From positions 34,834,878-34,898,877 of the forward strand of contig OZ024823.1 in assembly GCA_964016985.1 (NCBI GenBank): DNA of 64,000 bases, read 5' to 3'. This document shows, piece after piece, positions 46,251 to 57,872 of this stretch; position 1 is the stretch's first letter, and every line of letters begins with the position of its first letter. Origin of the DNA: Anodontia alba. Its lineage: Eukaryota; Mollusca; Bivalvia; Lucinida; Lucinidae. Position numbers and translations under genes: made by a program. The notes under the pieces are model-generated. The model was not told the origin of the DNA and did not search any database. It saw only the letters and a list, made by a program, of their open reading frames with translations.

Positions 46251-46320
46251 AAACTTAACCTTTTGTTGTCACTACCTTGTGCAAACAGTTTTTTTTTCTG
46301 TCCATTGGTTTCCAAGCAAT

Positions 46321-47419
46321 AAAATATCTTAGCGTTTTTGTTTTGGGTTTTCGTAGTAAAATGGCTTGAAATTATGCAAAACTCGACAGAGTTGGATTGC
46401 CTAGATGCAGTTCTTCAACACATTCTATTTGTTTAAATGTTCTGAAAGTTTCACAGTGTGATTATGAAATATGAATGATAAACCAAAATATATTTGCTTA
46501 TCAAAATAAATCCCCAAAATCGATTTACTATAGAAATGGCATAGGTCACCCCAATTTCAAGTCGGAATCATTTTTCGGCATATATTTGAGATCATAGCAC
46601 AGAAACAGAAGAAACAAATGGTTCCCGATATTGTGTCACTCACAAAGTATAATAAGAACGGAAGGGAAACAACTGTATAATATTTATGGTATTGGAGACA
46701 TTACTGGTTAGTCTGCATGTATCAGGTTTGCGTTCTGTGGGGCAAAGCCTTTGCGGAACAGTCACAAACTTTTGCAAACCTTCCGCCCAGTTGGGGACTG
46801 TAGCGAGTGTCTGCGAACTATAAAATGTTCTTTAATCTGTCATCTGGTTCGCCAAAATGGCGGCAAATACAAATAAAATTTATGTATGCTTATTTAAAAT
46901 AAAACTATAAAAATGACTACGCTCATATTGATTCAATATCATATATAACTGATAAATCATTATATGATTTATTCAATATAACATCAACTCTTGTCAACGA
47001 GAATTGCGGCACCTCTCTAATTTGAGGTCACATCAGACGGGTTTAGAATTAATCATTAAAAGATGCAAAATAGTTTGGCGAAAAGATTCTCGAGTACTCT
47101 GCTCTACTGAATATATCCATTCGGACATGTGCGTCCAGTGAAGTTTCAATCAGACTGCCCACTCTATTCTGAATCTTTAATGGACGCAGTATTCGTGATA
47201 CAGATCATATGTAAGAAAGTACGAATTTCACACCCCAACCCTGGCAGTACCAACCAGCTTGGTGAAAAATGTATTATGAATTACATCGTGTGAAACTCTA
47301 CGCGGTCAGAGAATGCCCAGTTCAGTCTGTGCACCCGCGCTATCAGATAAGAGTCTTCGCGGTCCGTCTACAGAAACATTTGATACTATAGAATATATCG
47401 ATGTATAGCTAAGACGATT
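46321..47419. other. Intergenic DNA after the Naiad-like element
   Basis: AT-rich with no gene seen. A block near 46760-46870 resembles 4840-4990. A GCGGACA-type hairpin relic lies near 47290-47380. The element's 3' UTR presumably ends in the first few hundred bases; I could not identify a convincing SECIS fold by eye. Confidence 0.4.
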
Positions 47420-47789
47420 CATCTCGAAAACATACCTATATAATTTTGACCCCCTCAAACCCATTTTAAAATTTATATTGTAAAACTGGTGTTTACAGGG
47501 GTATACCCAGTAAGCATTCTATATAAATCTATAGTGGGCCGTTATCGGCCCGTCAGCTACCCTGACAGGCCGATAACGGCCCGCTATAGATTTATATAGA
47601 ATGCTAGCTGGGTACATTATTTTTTCTTATTTCTGCTCAAAAACATAGATTGTGGGTACTCGTTATGAACGCCTCGGCGAGGTGGTTCTAACGAATACCC
47701 ACAATCTAGGTTTTGAGCAGAAATTTGGAAATATCAGTTTTTTTTTCGGTTTTTGGAGGCGAATTTTGAACAGGCGTGTTTTTGTAATG
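47420..47789. mobile_element. MITE-A copy carrying a nested MITE-B
   Basis: Starts CATCTCGAAAACATACCTAT and ends GCGTGTTTTTGTAATG. It is about 107 bp longer than its sisters because MITE-B sits between GGGGTATA and TACATTATTT. Confidence 0.85.
47506..47612. mobile_element. MITE-B nested in MITE-A, with TA duplication
   Basis: From CCCAGTAAGCATTC to GAATGCTAGCTGGG, 107 bp. Uninterrupted MITE-A copies read GGGGTATACATTATTT here, so TA (47504-47505 and 47613-47614) is the target-site duplication. This fixes the element's exact ends and a Tc1/mariner-like insertion preference. Confidence 0.9.
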
Positions 47790-49406
47790 GTTAGGCTATA
47801 TGGATTCACTGGCTGATCCGGATATTCACTGTTTGCATACATTACGTTAACACGCCTATGTGTTATAAAGTTTACAACACTGCTTACGCTCTCTAGCGTA
47901 TACATGAGCAGAAGTCCATTTTCTGCACAGCTCTAGATAAGCTATTTTTAACAAAAACGTATTGATTTTTTTTTAAAAAACAACAACAGAAAAACAAAAG
48001 CCAAAAAAAAAGCTCCCCCCCCCCCCCCCCCCCCCCCCGCAAAAAAGAAAAAGAAAAAAGAACTTCCGTGTTTTGACTTTCCTTTCTTTATGCGGACAGC
48101 GAAGACTCTGATCAGACTGGGCGCAAGCCCAGGCTGATCTGAGTCTTGGCTGGGCGCACATACCAGTTTGTAGGTTTTGTCATGCGCTCGCTCAGATATG
48201 TCTTCGTCATTTTTTCCCTTAAGGGGATGGCTAAACTTTAAGTTAATTCTGTCAAAATTGATATCGCCACTTCTGAAAAAAATCTATTTTAAAAGGAAAC
48301 AATTTGTTACGCGTTGGGAGTAAATGCTTATCTTTTAGACTAGATCTCCTTTAGAAAAGAGATTATGTGCAAGAATGCAAACAGGAAGACACAAACGCCT
48401 CCCTTTCCAAATTGCAGAGAAAAAAAATCTGTCATGTATATCCAGTCCCTAAACAGACTTTTTACAGTCTCTTTCTCAAAACAAAGCCAAATCATGCCTG
48501 TTAAATACTGATAACAAATCGAAATAACTCCAATTTTCAGTTTTCAACTTGTCTTCTGTATTTGCTTTGCAAGAGTTCTTCCATCCGATTTCACAGAGGC
48601 CAATGATCTGAAACATTTACCTAAGTAGCTCATGTATCAGTTATGGAAGCTTGCCTGTTTCTCTGAGGGTCCGTACGTTCCGAGAATAGATAACTATGTC
48701 ACTTCATCCCTGAATCTTCGAGACATGCGTTGCACCAGTAGTATACTTTTCATCTCCGTCCTGATGTCCGATAGAAGCCACGGTCCTTGGTAACGCAGGT
48801 GACTGTCGTTTCGGTATGGGGTGTCTTTTACTTGTCATCATTTGACGTGTTTGGGGCAAATTTTAAACCTAGCGAAATCCATTCCTCCTTTGGCCGTTGG
48901 CCTCAATCGATATCCACTAAATACTGTGTGACTCGCCCTGGTCTTTAACACGTGATCGTGGGGTCTTCAAGCACTTCCGCTCTGGTCGTTGATTTCATCT
49001 AGGAAGACTTCCACCATGTGTTGTTAGAAGGGTTTGAGTCCAGACTTATTGTCATTGGAGCTCCGCCTGCCCTTGCAAGTGTGCAGAAAAATACAGGAAG
49101 TCACAAAAGTTATCTCCGTGGTAGAAATGGTGAAACATGTACAATTGTATCGGGTCCCCTTAAGTTTTACTGTAGTAATTCCTATTAGAAATGTTGTTGG
49201 TACACAGAAAAATTTCCAATGACATTACACTAACAACGAAGGCCCAGGGCAACCTGCGCATGATTCCTCGTAGCCTTTAAGGTGTGTCCCGAGCCGGGAA
49301 CGAGTGCTTCGCGGAAACTATGACCTGGCATCTGGGTTAATCTGGCCACTGGTGATAGCAATTAAGAAAGAAGCAAGGTGTGAGATAGGTATGGGTGACT
49401 GAAGAT
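47790..49406. other. Intergenic DNA with C-run and hairpins
   Basis: Contains a C26 run (48013-48038), a GCGGACA-type hairpin (48085-48165), and a decayed CTCTAAAAGG hairpin (48292-48346). From 48600 to 49400 I see neither a recognisable gene nor a known repeat. Confidence 0.45.
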
Positions 49407-49619
49407 TAACCCTTGTCCTGTTGAACTAGGATATGTCCTGCCTTTGCAAACACCTCTATCCGGATCAGTTGGCTTCTTCTGTTGGCTGCTGAACTGATCT
49501 GGATCTGCACCGCATTCAATATGTGAATTTTTATCAACAATCTGCATCAAGTAATCTGATCGGCTGAAAAAATAGAAATGGGCATGGCATCTTAATTTAT
49601 TCAGCATGACAGAGGTTAA
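49407..49619. mobile_element. MITE-D copy
   Basis: Left AACCCTTGTCCTGTTGAACT, right TCAGCATGACAGAGGTTAA. Core hairpin CAGTTGGCTTCTTCTGTTGG is partly lost. Confidence 0.7.
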
Positions 49620-49837
49620 AACAGCATAACCATTGATGTCTCGAATAGCCAATATTTGTACAGTTGCTTCCCTTGCATTGTTAACGCACTGGTATTTTCT
49701 CATTTGCGAATCATATTAACCCATTTAAGTTCCATACAAGGGGGCACTGGCAAAAAGTGTAGATCCAGATAAGACGTCACAGAACGTCTGATCATGTTCT
49801 TTACGGTTTGCATTAAATATAGGAAGTTTGATAAAAC

Positions 49838-49873
<36 letters not shown>

Positions 49874-50852
49874 CAACAATTAGACACCCCATCTATTGGA
49901 AACGGACCTGTCCACTGGGCATAAATGGGCAGAGTCCACTCGGCATAAATGGGCAGAGTCCACCCGGCATAAATTGGTTAAACTATTCAAAAGATTTCCT
50001 CTTGAGCCAAAGAAATTATAATCACGCTGTGCAGGATAAGGATAAAATAATAATAATAATAATCATCATAATAATAATAATAATAATAACAAATAACAGG
50101 GAAGACAAACTGTTTCTGATTAGAGTTTGAACCACACATCCTGACAATTTTATTTTAATTAAAAAGTAGACATGCGTCCAAAGTACACAAATGCCCCCGC
50201 CCTTTGATCTTTGTCCAATTTGCAATAATATCTGAGTGCATAAATTTCAACAAATATCTCCCAAATGCTCTATCTGATCCGTTATACATTTTGACCCCTG
50301 GCCCCACCCCAGAACAATAGGGGCTAATATACATGTAGCACAGACCAAGGAGCAACTGTAGCACAGAGCTGAAGGTTTAGGTCTGAGAAAGTAGTATACC
50401 AAATTTCAACTTACTTCCTAGCATAAAAAGGTACCCAAGTTATGACCTCCGAAAGAAAAGCGGACGTAAATGTGAATATATATATATATTTCGCCAGGCA
50501 AACACGTCCTTCCAAATCATGTCTAAAGGAAAGTAAGCACGTAGTTGCCTTATACATGTAGTCTGATACAGGGCCATTATTTACACAATTTATACGTGCT
50601 GTACATATATTTTAAAAACCAATTGTTTTCCATGTTTGTTTCTGTATTATTATGTTAATAGTTATTTCCAAGTAATGTGTTAACGTCACTGTTCACTTAT
50701 GATGTCATCAGCATTAGGACATGATGACCTTCCAAATGGCATCCAACAATAGACGTTGAAAATGCAAGACAAAAGTAATTTGGCGATTTTCTAACTGACA
50801 CGGGGAAAGTTTGAAGAATTAGAGGTAAATTCAAATTATTATTTATTTTTCT
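49620..50852. other. Intergenic DNA with AAT microsatellites
   Basis: (AAT)n tracts at 49842-49868 and 50046-50092. A short direct repeat CATAAATGGGCAGAGTCCAC occurs twice near 49920-49965. No gene is seen. Confidence 0.5.
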
Positions 50853-51066
50853 TTAACGCTTGTCATGCTGAATAAATGAAGATGCCACGCCCACTTCTAA
50901 TTTCCAGCCAATCAGACTACTTGATCCGGGTTTTTGATACAAATTTACATATTTAATGGCAAACAGTGCAGATTCAGATCAGTTGGCTTCTTCTTCAGAA
51001 GCCAACTGATCTGATTCTACCTGTTTGCTAAGACAAGGCATGTCGTGTTCAGCATGAAAAGGGTTA
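50853..51066. mobile_element. MITE-D copy with the best-preserved core
   Basis: Left TTAACGCTTGTCATGCTGAA, right TTCAGCATGAAAAGGGTTAA. Core palindrome GATCAGTTGGCTTCTTCTTC / AGAAGCCAACTGATC is near perfect. Confidence 0.8.
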
Positions 51067-52207
51067 AGTGGTAAATTTATTATTTAGATCTGCATAGTTT
51101 TTGAATTTAGAACAAAATCGGTAAATTAGACCATAGGTTTAGGGAGAGACAAACCTGAACCAACAACGTAGACCAAGATCAGATACATCACAACGCAGCG
51201 TCTGATCAGGGTCTGCACTGTTGGCCACTAATCCGGTCGTTTGTAGCCTTAACAACTGGTAGTAAAATGAACTTGGTCAAATTTTAGGAAAAGTATGCTA
51301 AGGAGGTCAAGTGTCCCAATATTTAGGATAGGTACTGTAACTGTACACGCTTATTAGAAGATTTTAGTTACGTGTTAAAGGAGCTCAAATACGTCATGCG
51401 AACATCGAAGGACCGGATTGGCCTACGCATCAACACAGACTGATTAGTGACTATTCTACTATATCCAATGAAACAGACCAGACTACACCGTCCTCGGGAT
51501 GGTTTGGAGCCCTGCCTTAAGAAACAGAGCTTTCGAGACATTTGCACAGGAAAGCCTAGATCAGCCTGCGCATCAACACATCTATTTATCTTATTTCTCA
51601 TCTCATCTCTTGCAACTCTGAACAGTTTTCGTTCCTCTTTTCATAGCTAACTGATGTCGTAATACACTTGACACAGGTTAACATTCGAATAGGACCAAAA
51701 TAGAATGTTTATAATGCTTGAATTATTCCACTGCGGCGTCGTTCTTCGTCTGCAGACTATATTTAAGAAATAAACTTTCGAAAACAAAAAGTGTTAAGCC
51801 TTTTTATCATAGGAGAACTAACACGCACTCAAGTTTCGACCAATATCCGCAGACACACACTGTTGCATCAACGTCATTTCAACGTTTTGTGTTGTCGTCG
51901 ACTTACTCTGCAACAACACACTTTTCATCAGCTGCATTCCTTTTTGTGCGTATGGGAGTTGAAACTTTATAAAAATCTGCATATTAATCTGCAAATCGTC
52001 AGATATGAAGTTATGCCAGAGCTAATATTTTACTGTGGCTGACAATAGTTTGTGGAGTAAATCTTTTACGGGGAAATAGTGGAAGACTCACAGTCACAGA
52101 CCAAAGGCTACAAATGTCACCAAGAGGAAGAGCAAACAAACCACAACAGACAGCATTTATGCCACAAAGCAAAGAAAAGCCAAACAAGCTATAGAAGGAA
52201 GCAAGTA
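51067..52207. other. Intergenic DNA, hairpin and repeat fragments
   Basis: Holds a GATCAGATAC..GCGTCTGATC hairpin (about 51170-51225), two GCGGACA-family relics (51385-51420, 51545-51580) and a CCAGGGAGTGCC-family relic (about 52070-52205). No gene is seen. Confidence 0.4.
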
Positions 52208-52422
52208 CGCCACGACCTCTTTATAGCACTATTGTTGGGGTCCATAGCATAAACCGTGTTAGTTAAGCAACCGTGTTATATCTAAACAAAAATATATAGA
52301 TTATATTGAAAAATGACCATTTATGGTCATTTTTCAATATATACATTTCTGGGATCCATCTTTGAACCGTGTTATATGCAAAACCGTGTTATAATGAATC
52401 GTGTTATAAAGAGGTTGTAGTG
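52208..52422. mobile_element. MITE with CACTACAACCTCTTTATA ends (MITE-C4)
   Basis: Left CGCCACGACCTCTTTATA, right TATAAAGAGGTTGTAGTG, each beside TA. Central palindrome TTGAAAAATGACCATTTATG / GTCATTTTTCAA. Confidence 0.75.
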
Positions 52423-52621
52423 TATATGACATTGTGTTTTGTGTACAGATGTTTTGAGTTCTGTGTATACGTAACTTGTGACTTCAGTTTTGACCTGTAA
52501 AAGTGATGGTAAAAACATTGGCAGTCAGTTGCCAGTGACTTTACTACGGAAGCCTGTATGTGAAATTGTGTGTTTTTGCAAGATATTTTGACTTCTGAAT
52601 TTTGTGACTTCCATATAAAGC

Positions 52622-52821
52622 AGATGCCTCCGGGTGGCTGAGTGGTTAGCATCCCGACTTCTATCATGGAGTCCCGGGTTCGGATTCTGCTGGAGGCGGA
52701 ATTCAGCTCATGACTGTATGGAGCTTTATTGCATGGAGCCCTTCATTATCACCCTCTCATCATCTCGATGTGACTAAAATAATGTTGAAAGGGACGTAAA
52801 ATTCCAAATCAGCATTATCAA
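52622..52821 (+). mobile_element. Second tRNA-derived SINE family
   Basis: Head GCCTCCGGGTGGCTGAGTGG (A box), B box GGGTTCGGATTC, 3' end TGTTGAAAGGGACGTAAAAT. The 11 bp CCATATAAAGC lies on both sides (52611-52621 and 52822-52832), like a target-site duplication. Only the right-hand copy continues as Penelope-like RT sequence, which is unexplained. Confidence 0.75.
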
Positions 52822-53225
52822 CCATATAAAGCTCGTTTTATTGCTAAATTTAGTTTTTGCACCAGTCCTGAATTGTCTAAATCATTCACTTCTTGCCTCA
52901 CTGCTATTAAGAATAATGTAACAGAATATAAGAATAATGTAAGAGAAAACGCTTATGAAAGGAATAATAAAATATTTATCGATCTATAAAACATTCAAAG
53001 AGGTTCTTGGTAAATTGAAGCCGAAGGATTTTCAAGCTTCCAGTTAGTCCATATATACATTTTTCACTCTTTATACGACCTTACCTAATAATCTAATTCT
53101 AGAATAGCTAACCCACTTAATTAACTCGAGGAAGCACTCTGTATTTGGCCTGTAATGAGATATGTGTTTGTTTTACTTCTGAGGAACACAGAAATTATCA
53201 TTTATGGCCATGTCGAAACATTTAC

Positions 53226-53413
53226 CATTACGAAAACACGCCTATTCAAATATATAGAAAATTTCACCTCCAAAAATTGAAAATTTTTAGATAAAAAACT
53301 CTGATATTTTTCATATTTCTGCTCAAAACATAGATTGTGGGTACTCGTTAGTTTTACTATATAAAAGTGGGGGTTTAAGGGGGTCAAAATTATATAGGTG
53401 TGTTTTCGTGATG
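53226..53413. mobile_element. MITE-A copy, internally deleted
   Basis: Starts CATTACGAAAACACGCCTAT, jumps from GGGTACTCGTTAG directly to TTTTACTATATAAAAGTGGG, and ends GGTGTGTTTTCGTGATG. One palindrome arm and the tip are gone. Confidence 0.85.
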
Positions 53414-53716
53414 CCTTTTGGAGAATATATTTATTAGATATGGCACTGGTAGTTCCGCCATATGATAGCTGGTACCTTGTGTGCACAACTGTTCTTCGCG
53501 TTGTAGGCCAAATTTTTGAAAAGGTATAGATAATGTGTACCTTGTCTGCGCAACTCCGCACGTTTATGCCAATCTTTTGGAAACTTTACAAATGTGTTTA
53601 TATAAAAATCTGAAAATATTTTTCACATGTTTCGCATTTGTAATTAACTGTCATTCTGCGAGATCAAATACTATCAAAGTGTATAGAGAGTGGTATATCT
53701 TGTGAGTGCAACTCCT

Positions 53717-53997
53717 CATTACGAAAACATGCCTATATAATTTTGACCCCCTTAAACCCAACTTTTATATAGTAAAACTGGGGTTTACAGGGGTATACAT
53801 TATTTTTCTTATTTCTGCTCAAAAATATAGATTGTGGGTACTCGTTAGAACCGCCTCGCCGAGGCGGTTCTAACGAGTACCCACAATCTATGTTTTGAGC
53901 AGAAATATGAAAAATATCAGAGGTTTTTATCTGAATTTTTTTTCAGATTTTGAAAGTGAAATTTTCTATATATTTGCATAGGCATGTTTTCATAATG
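53717..53997. mobile_element. MITE-A copy inside tandem array 4
   Basis: Starts CATTACGAAAACATGCCTAT and ends GGCATGTTTTCATAATG; central palindrome ACCGCCTCGCCGAGGCGGTT complete. Confidence 0.85.
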
Positions 53998-54293
53998 TCC
54001 CCCACGTTCATGCCAGACTTTTAGAATCTTTCCAAGTGTTTTCATCAAAGTCTGAAGATGTGCATGTGATTTGGGTATAATTCTGAAGTTATTTGTTTTT
54101 CACTTTTTTTTCGCATTTTTACTTACTTATTTTTGAGCTTCAAAACTATTAAACGTTATACATAGTGTGTACCTTGTTTGTGCAACTCCTATTACAGTCG
54201 TTTAACATTTCACATAGTGTTTTTGTCATGATCTGAAGATTTGTGTCCGATTTGGATATAATCCTGAAATTATGTGTTTCACTTTTTGCGCAT

Positions 54294-54400
54294 CCCAGTA
54301 AGCATTCTTTATAAATCTATAGCGGACCGTTATCGGCCCGTCATGGTAGCTGACGGGCCGATAACGGCCCGCTATAGATTTATAAAGAATGCTAGCTGGG
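54294..54400. mobile_element. MITE-B inside tandem array 4, with AT duplication
   Basis: 107 bp, CCCAGTAAGC to GCTAGCTGGG. It is bracketed by AT on both sides; neighbouring array units read CGCATTTTT-like sequence here, so AT is the duplicated target. The loop (GTCATGGTAGCTGACGGG) is inverted relative to other copies. Confidence 0.85.
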
Positions 54401-55384
54401 ATTTTTGTACTTTAATATTATCAAAGTGTATAGATAGTGAGTACCCTGTATGCGAAACTTTTCTTACAGTTTAAGGCTGATCTTTTTGAAGCGTTAATTG
54501 TGCTTTTGTCATAGTCTGAATATCTGCATGTGTTGTAAGTATAAGTTTCTTATTGTTTTTGTTACTTTCCCGAGTTTGATCTTTATTTATCATTTTTGTG
54601 CTCAAGTACTATCAAAGTGTATAAATAGTTAGTCCTTGTGCACATCCTCCCACAGGCATATGCTTATCTTTTCGAAACTTTACAGATATGTTTGTCATAG
54701 TCTGAATGTATATGTGCTCTTGGTATAATCCTTATATTATTATTATTATTCATTTATTTATTTATTTTTCATTTTTTCTGCATTTTGAACTTAGTCATTT
54801 TTTATGCCCTAATACTATCATAGTCTGTAGATAGAGGGTACCTAGTGTGCCTCTTACAGTTCTAGGCCATGATTTTCTTTAAACTTTACAGATGTGTTCG
54901 CCATGGTCTGCAGATGTGCATCTGCTCTTGGTATAATTCTCTTATTATTTTCAAATGTTTACTTATTTTGAACTTTGGTACCTTGTTGACCTATCATTTT
55001 TGGAGGATTTTTGGACATAAATTCTCTGCATTTGCTTGTTGGATTTGAATTTATCGATTCTATAGATATCGAATGGTATATTTTTTTAGCGACAAATGCG
55101 ATAATTTTGATTTTGGCATTGCTTATTTTAATTTTTTTTAGATGGTGATATTCCTCGATCTTCCTCGTAGCGAGTATACATATCATATTTTATTCGTTTT
55201 GCAAGGATATCTTCTCATGCAAATAATTTGATCAATCTGAATAAAACTCTGACTGCTGATGGGATACACAGATTCAACATTTGAACCTAGTGTGAAGATC
55301 TGGTACCAGTAAAATTGATTCCGACCCCACGGTAGTTTTTACTACTAGCCATTTTAAGGCGGTAGTTCTAGTATTTCTTGTTCC

Positions 55385-55662
55385 CTTTACGAAAACATGC
55401 CTATTCATATATACTGAAAATCTGACCACCAAAAAATGAAAATTTTCCGATGAAAAATACTGATATTTTTCATATTTTTGTTCAAAACATAGATTGTAGG
55501 TACTCGTTAGAACCGCCTTGCCGAGGCGGTTCTAACGAGTATCCACAATCTATGTTTTTAGCAGAAATAAGAAAAATAATATACACCCCTGTAAACCGCA
55601 GTTTTACTATATAAAAGTGGGGTTTAAGGGGGTTAGAATTATATAGATATGTTTTCGTGATG
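55385..55662. mobile_element. MITE-A copy
   Basis: Starts CTTTACGAAAACATGCCTAT and ends GATATGTTTTCGTGATG; centre ACCGCCTTGCCGAGGCGGTT. Confidence 0.85.
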
Positions 55663-55791
55663 TTTTGTGGCCTTGTGGCTGCTCTCTGCGGGTTTATGTC
55701 ATGCTTTACCTACTTTGCTGTCTTATTGTTGTGTTTGATGGATCCTGCCTGACATTGTGATTACCTTAGTGGGGAAGAGGTAGCGGATTGC

Positions 55792-55830
<39 letters not shown>

Positions 55831-56265
55831 GTTTGTGACATGTGTGCTGTCTGTCATGGCTTGTTTATTCCTCTTGAAATATGGCACTGTACGAAATACC
55901 CATGCAGCTACCGTCACTTTTTTTAAATCAAAACATGGATATTTTGTGTTTTATATTTATAACTTGTGACTTTTGGATGTAATGGCCAGTGCACTGGCAA
56001 CGCGAGGCTAGTGACTTTACCGTAAAAGCTAACTTCTTACAGTCCAGCATAAAAAACGCTGAAAAATAACAACACTTTTCCTGTTTCATCTCACTTTTTA
56101 TGTCCTTTACCACACCCTTTAAAAGTAAAACGCACATGTCAAAAGACTTAACACAAAACACAAAAGTGAAAGCTCAAAAAATAAAACTCAAAAGTCAAAA
56201 CACGGAAATCACAAGTTACAAATACAGAACTCAAAGTATCCTCTCGCATCCATCCCACCCCATCC

Positions 56266-56323
<58 letters not shown>

Positions 56324-56623
56324 AATACATATCGCACCAAGCTTAACATTTCATTATGAATAATTCATGTTGTGTGCTGAAATAAAACGTAGCTAACATT
56401 TAATTTATGAAGTTATGCTCAATGTAATCAGAGCAATTTCATATTGTGTGTATATATGAGCCGGCTAAACCGTATATGTGTCCTTGGGCATTTGCAGATA
56501 ACGGTGGGCCGTATCAGCGTTCGCATCTGTGCAGTGTACTTGGACCTTCTCTGTCCTCTCATAGAAATTTATAGAGCATCGTAAAAATAAATCATTGTAT
56601 ACTACAGAATGAATGCACGGAAA
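55663..56623. other. Intergenic DNA with T-run, (GA)n and a hairpin
   Basis: A T36 run (55794-55829), a (GA)n microsatellite of about 24 units (56271-56319) and a GCGGACA-type hairpin relic (56470-56560). A block near 55925-56040 (AACTTGTGACTT, GCCAGTG, GTGACTTTAC) resembles 52450-52620. No gene is seen. Confidence 0.5.
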
Positions 56624-56881
56624 CATTACGAAAACACGCAAATATATGGAAAATTTCACCTCCAAAAACTGAAAATTTTCAGATAAAAAAATATTTCTGC
56701 TCAAAACATAGATTGTGGGTACTCGTTAGAACCGCCTCGGTGAGGCGGTTCTAACGAATATCCACCATCTATGTTTTATGAAGTAATAAGAAAAATAATG
56801 TATACCCCTGTAAACCCCAGTTTTACTGTATAAAAGTGGGGTTCAAGGGGGTCAAAATTATATAAGCATGTTTTCGTGATG
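56624..56881. mobile_element. MITE-A copy
   Basis: Starts CATTACGAAAACACGC and ends GCATGTTTTCGTGATG; centre ACCGCCTCGGTGAGGCGGTT. Confidence 0.85.
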
Positions 56882-57872
56882 AACGACTTCGTGATCTGAC
56901 TATGCTGATGGGCAGGGAGATCTGAATTTCGCAGACTCTTCAAGTCACCTTTTAAATTTGTATACTGCGCATGCGTGAACGGTGAGGATCGGCATGAGCC
57001 TGTGTATACATTCAGTTAGATAAGATTTTGCGAGGGTCGTCGATGTATTGCATATAGAGGTGAAAAGTAAAATTTTGAAACGGACCGTGATTATGATGGA
57101 CAATATTGTGCCCTAAAGACGTTTGTTTTGTCGTGACTCTAACAAAGTACATGTATATGTTACTTTATCTGTTTTGCTTGGTCTCCGCTATATTTGAATG
57201 CACATACAGAAACACTCACACACGCATTACGCACACGCGCGCAATACTCTAGCCGTCTCAAGACATTCTACGCATTCATTCTGTGGGTTTATATTACCAA
57301 TTCTTTACCTTTTATGTCACGCTGATTCCTTGCGTGATTACACAGTTTATAAGTCCCTTGTATCATTATTTTGGTTTCTTAATTATAAACAAGATAGTAT
57401 AATGTCTAGATATGGAGACAATTACGCTGGCGTTTCTTTGGTAATGAGACGAAGAAGCTGTAACGATCTTCTAAGATCTTCCCGTATGTATAGCACTAAT
57501 CCCTCTGATCACACAACTCTATTTAACCATATCTCAATGGAATTTATTAAATATCTCATACAATCTTTATCCCTATTCAGTGATGCTTCAGATAACAAAA
57601 AGAAAATATAATGAAAGGCCATATCATCTTATTCCCAAATCAGCGTGGATTTAAATACCACCAAAAGAGCAATAATTGATAGCGGTATAAAACTTGATAT
57701 GATTTTAGTGTGCTGCGGCTTTAGTGATACCCAGGGGAGCCGGGTTTTCTAATGACTGTCGCCTATATAATAAACTTCTGTGGCTTAGTTATAATACGTA
57801 ATTGTAATACACCGGCGTTGTCTCTGTTTCGATAGTCTTCGGTTTGAAGTTAGTGTCACTGGTAGACTATAT
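56882..57872. other. Intergenic DNA with one unassigned 137-codon frame
   Basis: The frame 57198-57611 has a hydrophobic stretch (FCGFILPILYLLC) then MSRYGDNYAGVSLVMRRRSC. I recognise no family, find no splice or start context that favours it, and do not call it a gene. Confidence 0.35.

Larger units (their letters stand above)
39942..46320 (+). mobile_element. Naiad-like Penelope element, split by a tandem-array element
   Basis: Order on one strand: two pLTR copies (39942-40599), Cys-rich N-terminus and GIY-YIG endonuclease (40649-41115), linker, reverse transcriptase (to 43146), a 2.8 kb foreign element (43147-45977), and the RT C-terminal part (46000-46250). Endonuclease before RT is the permuted order that distinguishes Naiad/Chlamys elements from canonical Penelope elements, where it is C-terminal. 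The 3' end is not clearly marked; 46320 is approximate. Confidence 0.8.
53440..54960. repeat. Tandem-array element 4 (about 200-230 bp units) in the second RT copy
   Basis: Units contain GTGTACCTTGTGTGCGCAAC-like starts, CTTTACAGATGTGTTTGTCA, TAGTCTGAAGATGTGCATGT, TTGGTATAATTCTG and ATACTATCAAAGTGTATAGA. About six to seven units are readable; two are split by a MITE-A (53717-53997) and a MITE-B (54294-54400). Ends are not clear. Confidence 0.7.
52822..55290 (+). pseudogene. Second, heavily decayed Penelope-like RT copy with insertions
   Basis: Starts in the conserved PYKARFIA motif and continues through TSCLTAIKNNV and a FTLYTTLP remnant to 53225. A MITE-A interrupts it (53226-53413) and a tandem array follows. 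At 55100-55260 the C-terminal FLDGDIPRSS, VYISYFIRFAR and ISSHANNLINLNKTLTA are readable. Several frameshifts and all stop types occur, so it is much older or less constrained than the 40 kb copy. Confidence 0.7.

Noticed and set aside
46250..46560. SECIS element 3' of the Naiad-like RT
   Set aside because: ATGA-containing stretches occur, but I could not pair a convincing stem with the required core by eye; needs a covariance search.
57198..57611. 137-codon frame as a possible gene
   Set aside because: No recognisable domain, no splice context or neighbouring exon, and the N-terminal part is His/Thr repeats from CA-rich DNA. Left uncalled.
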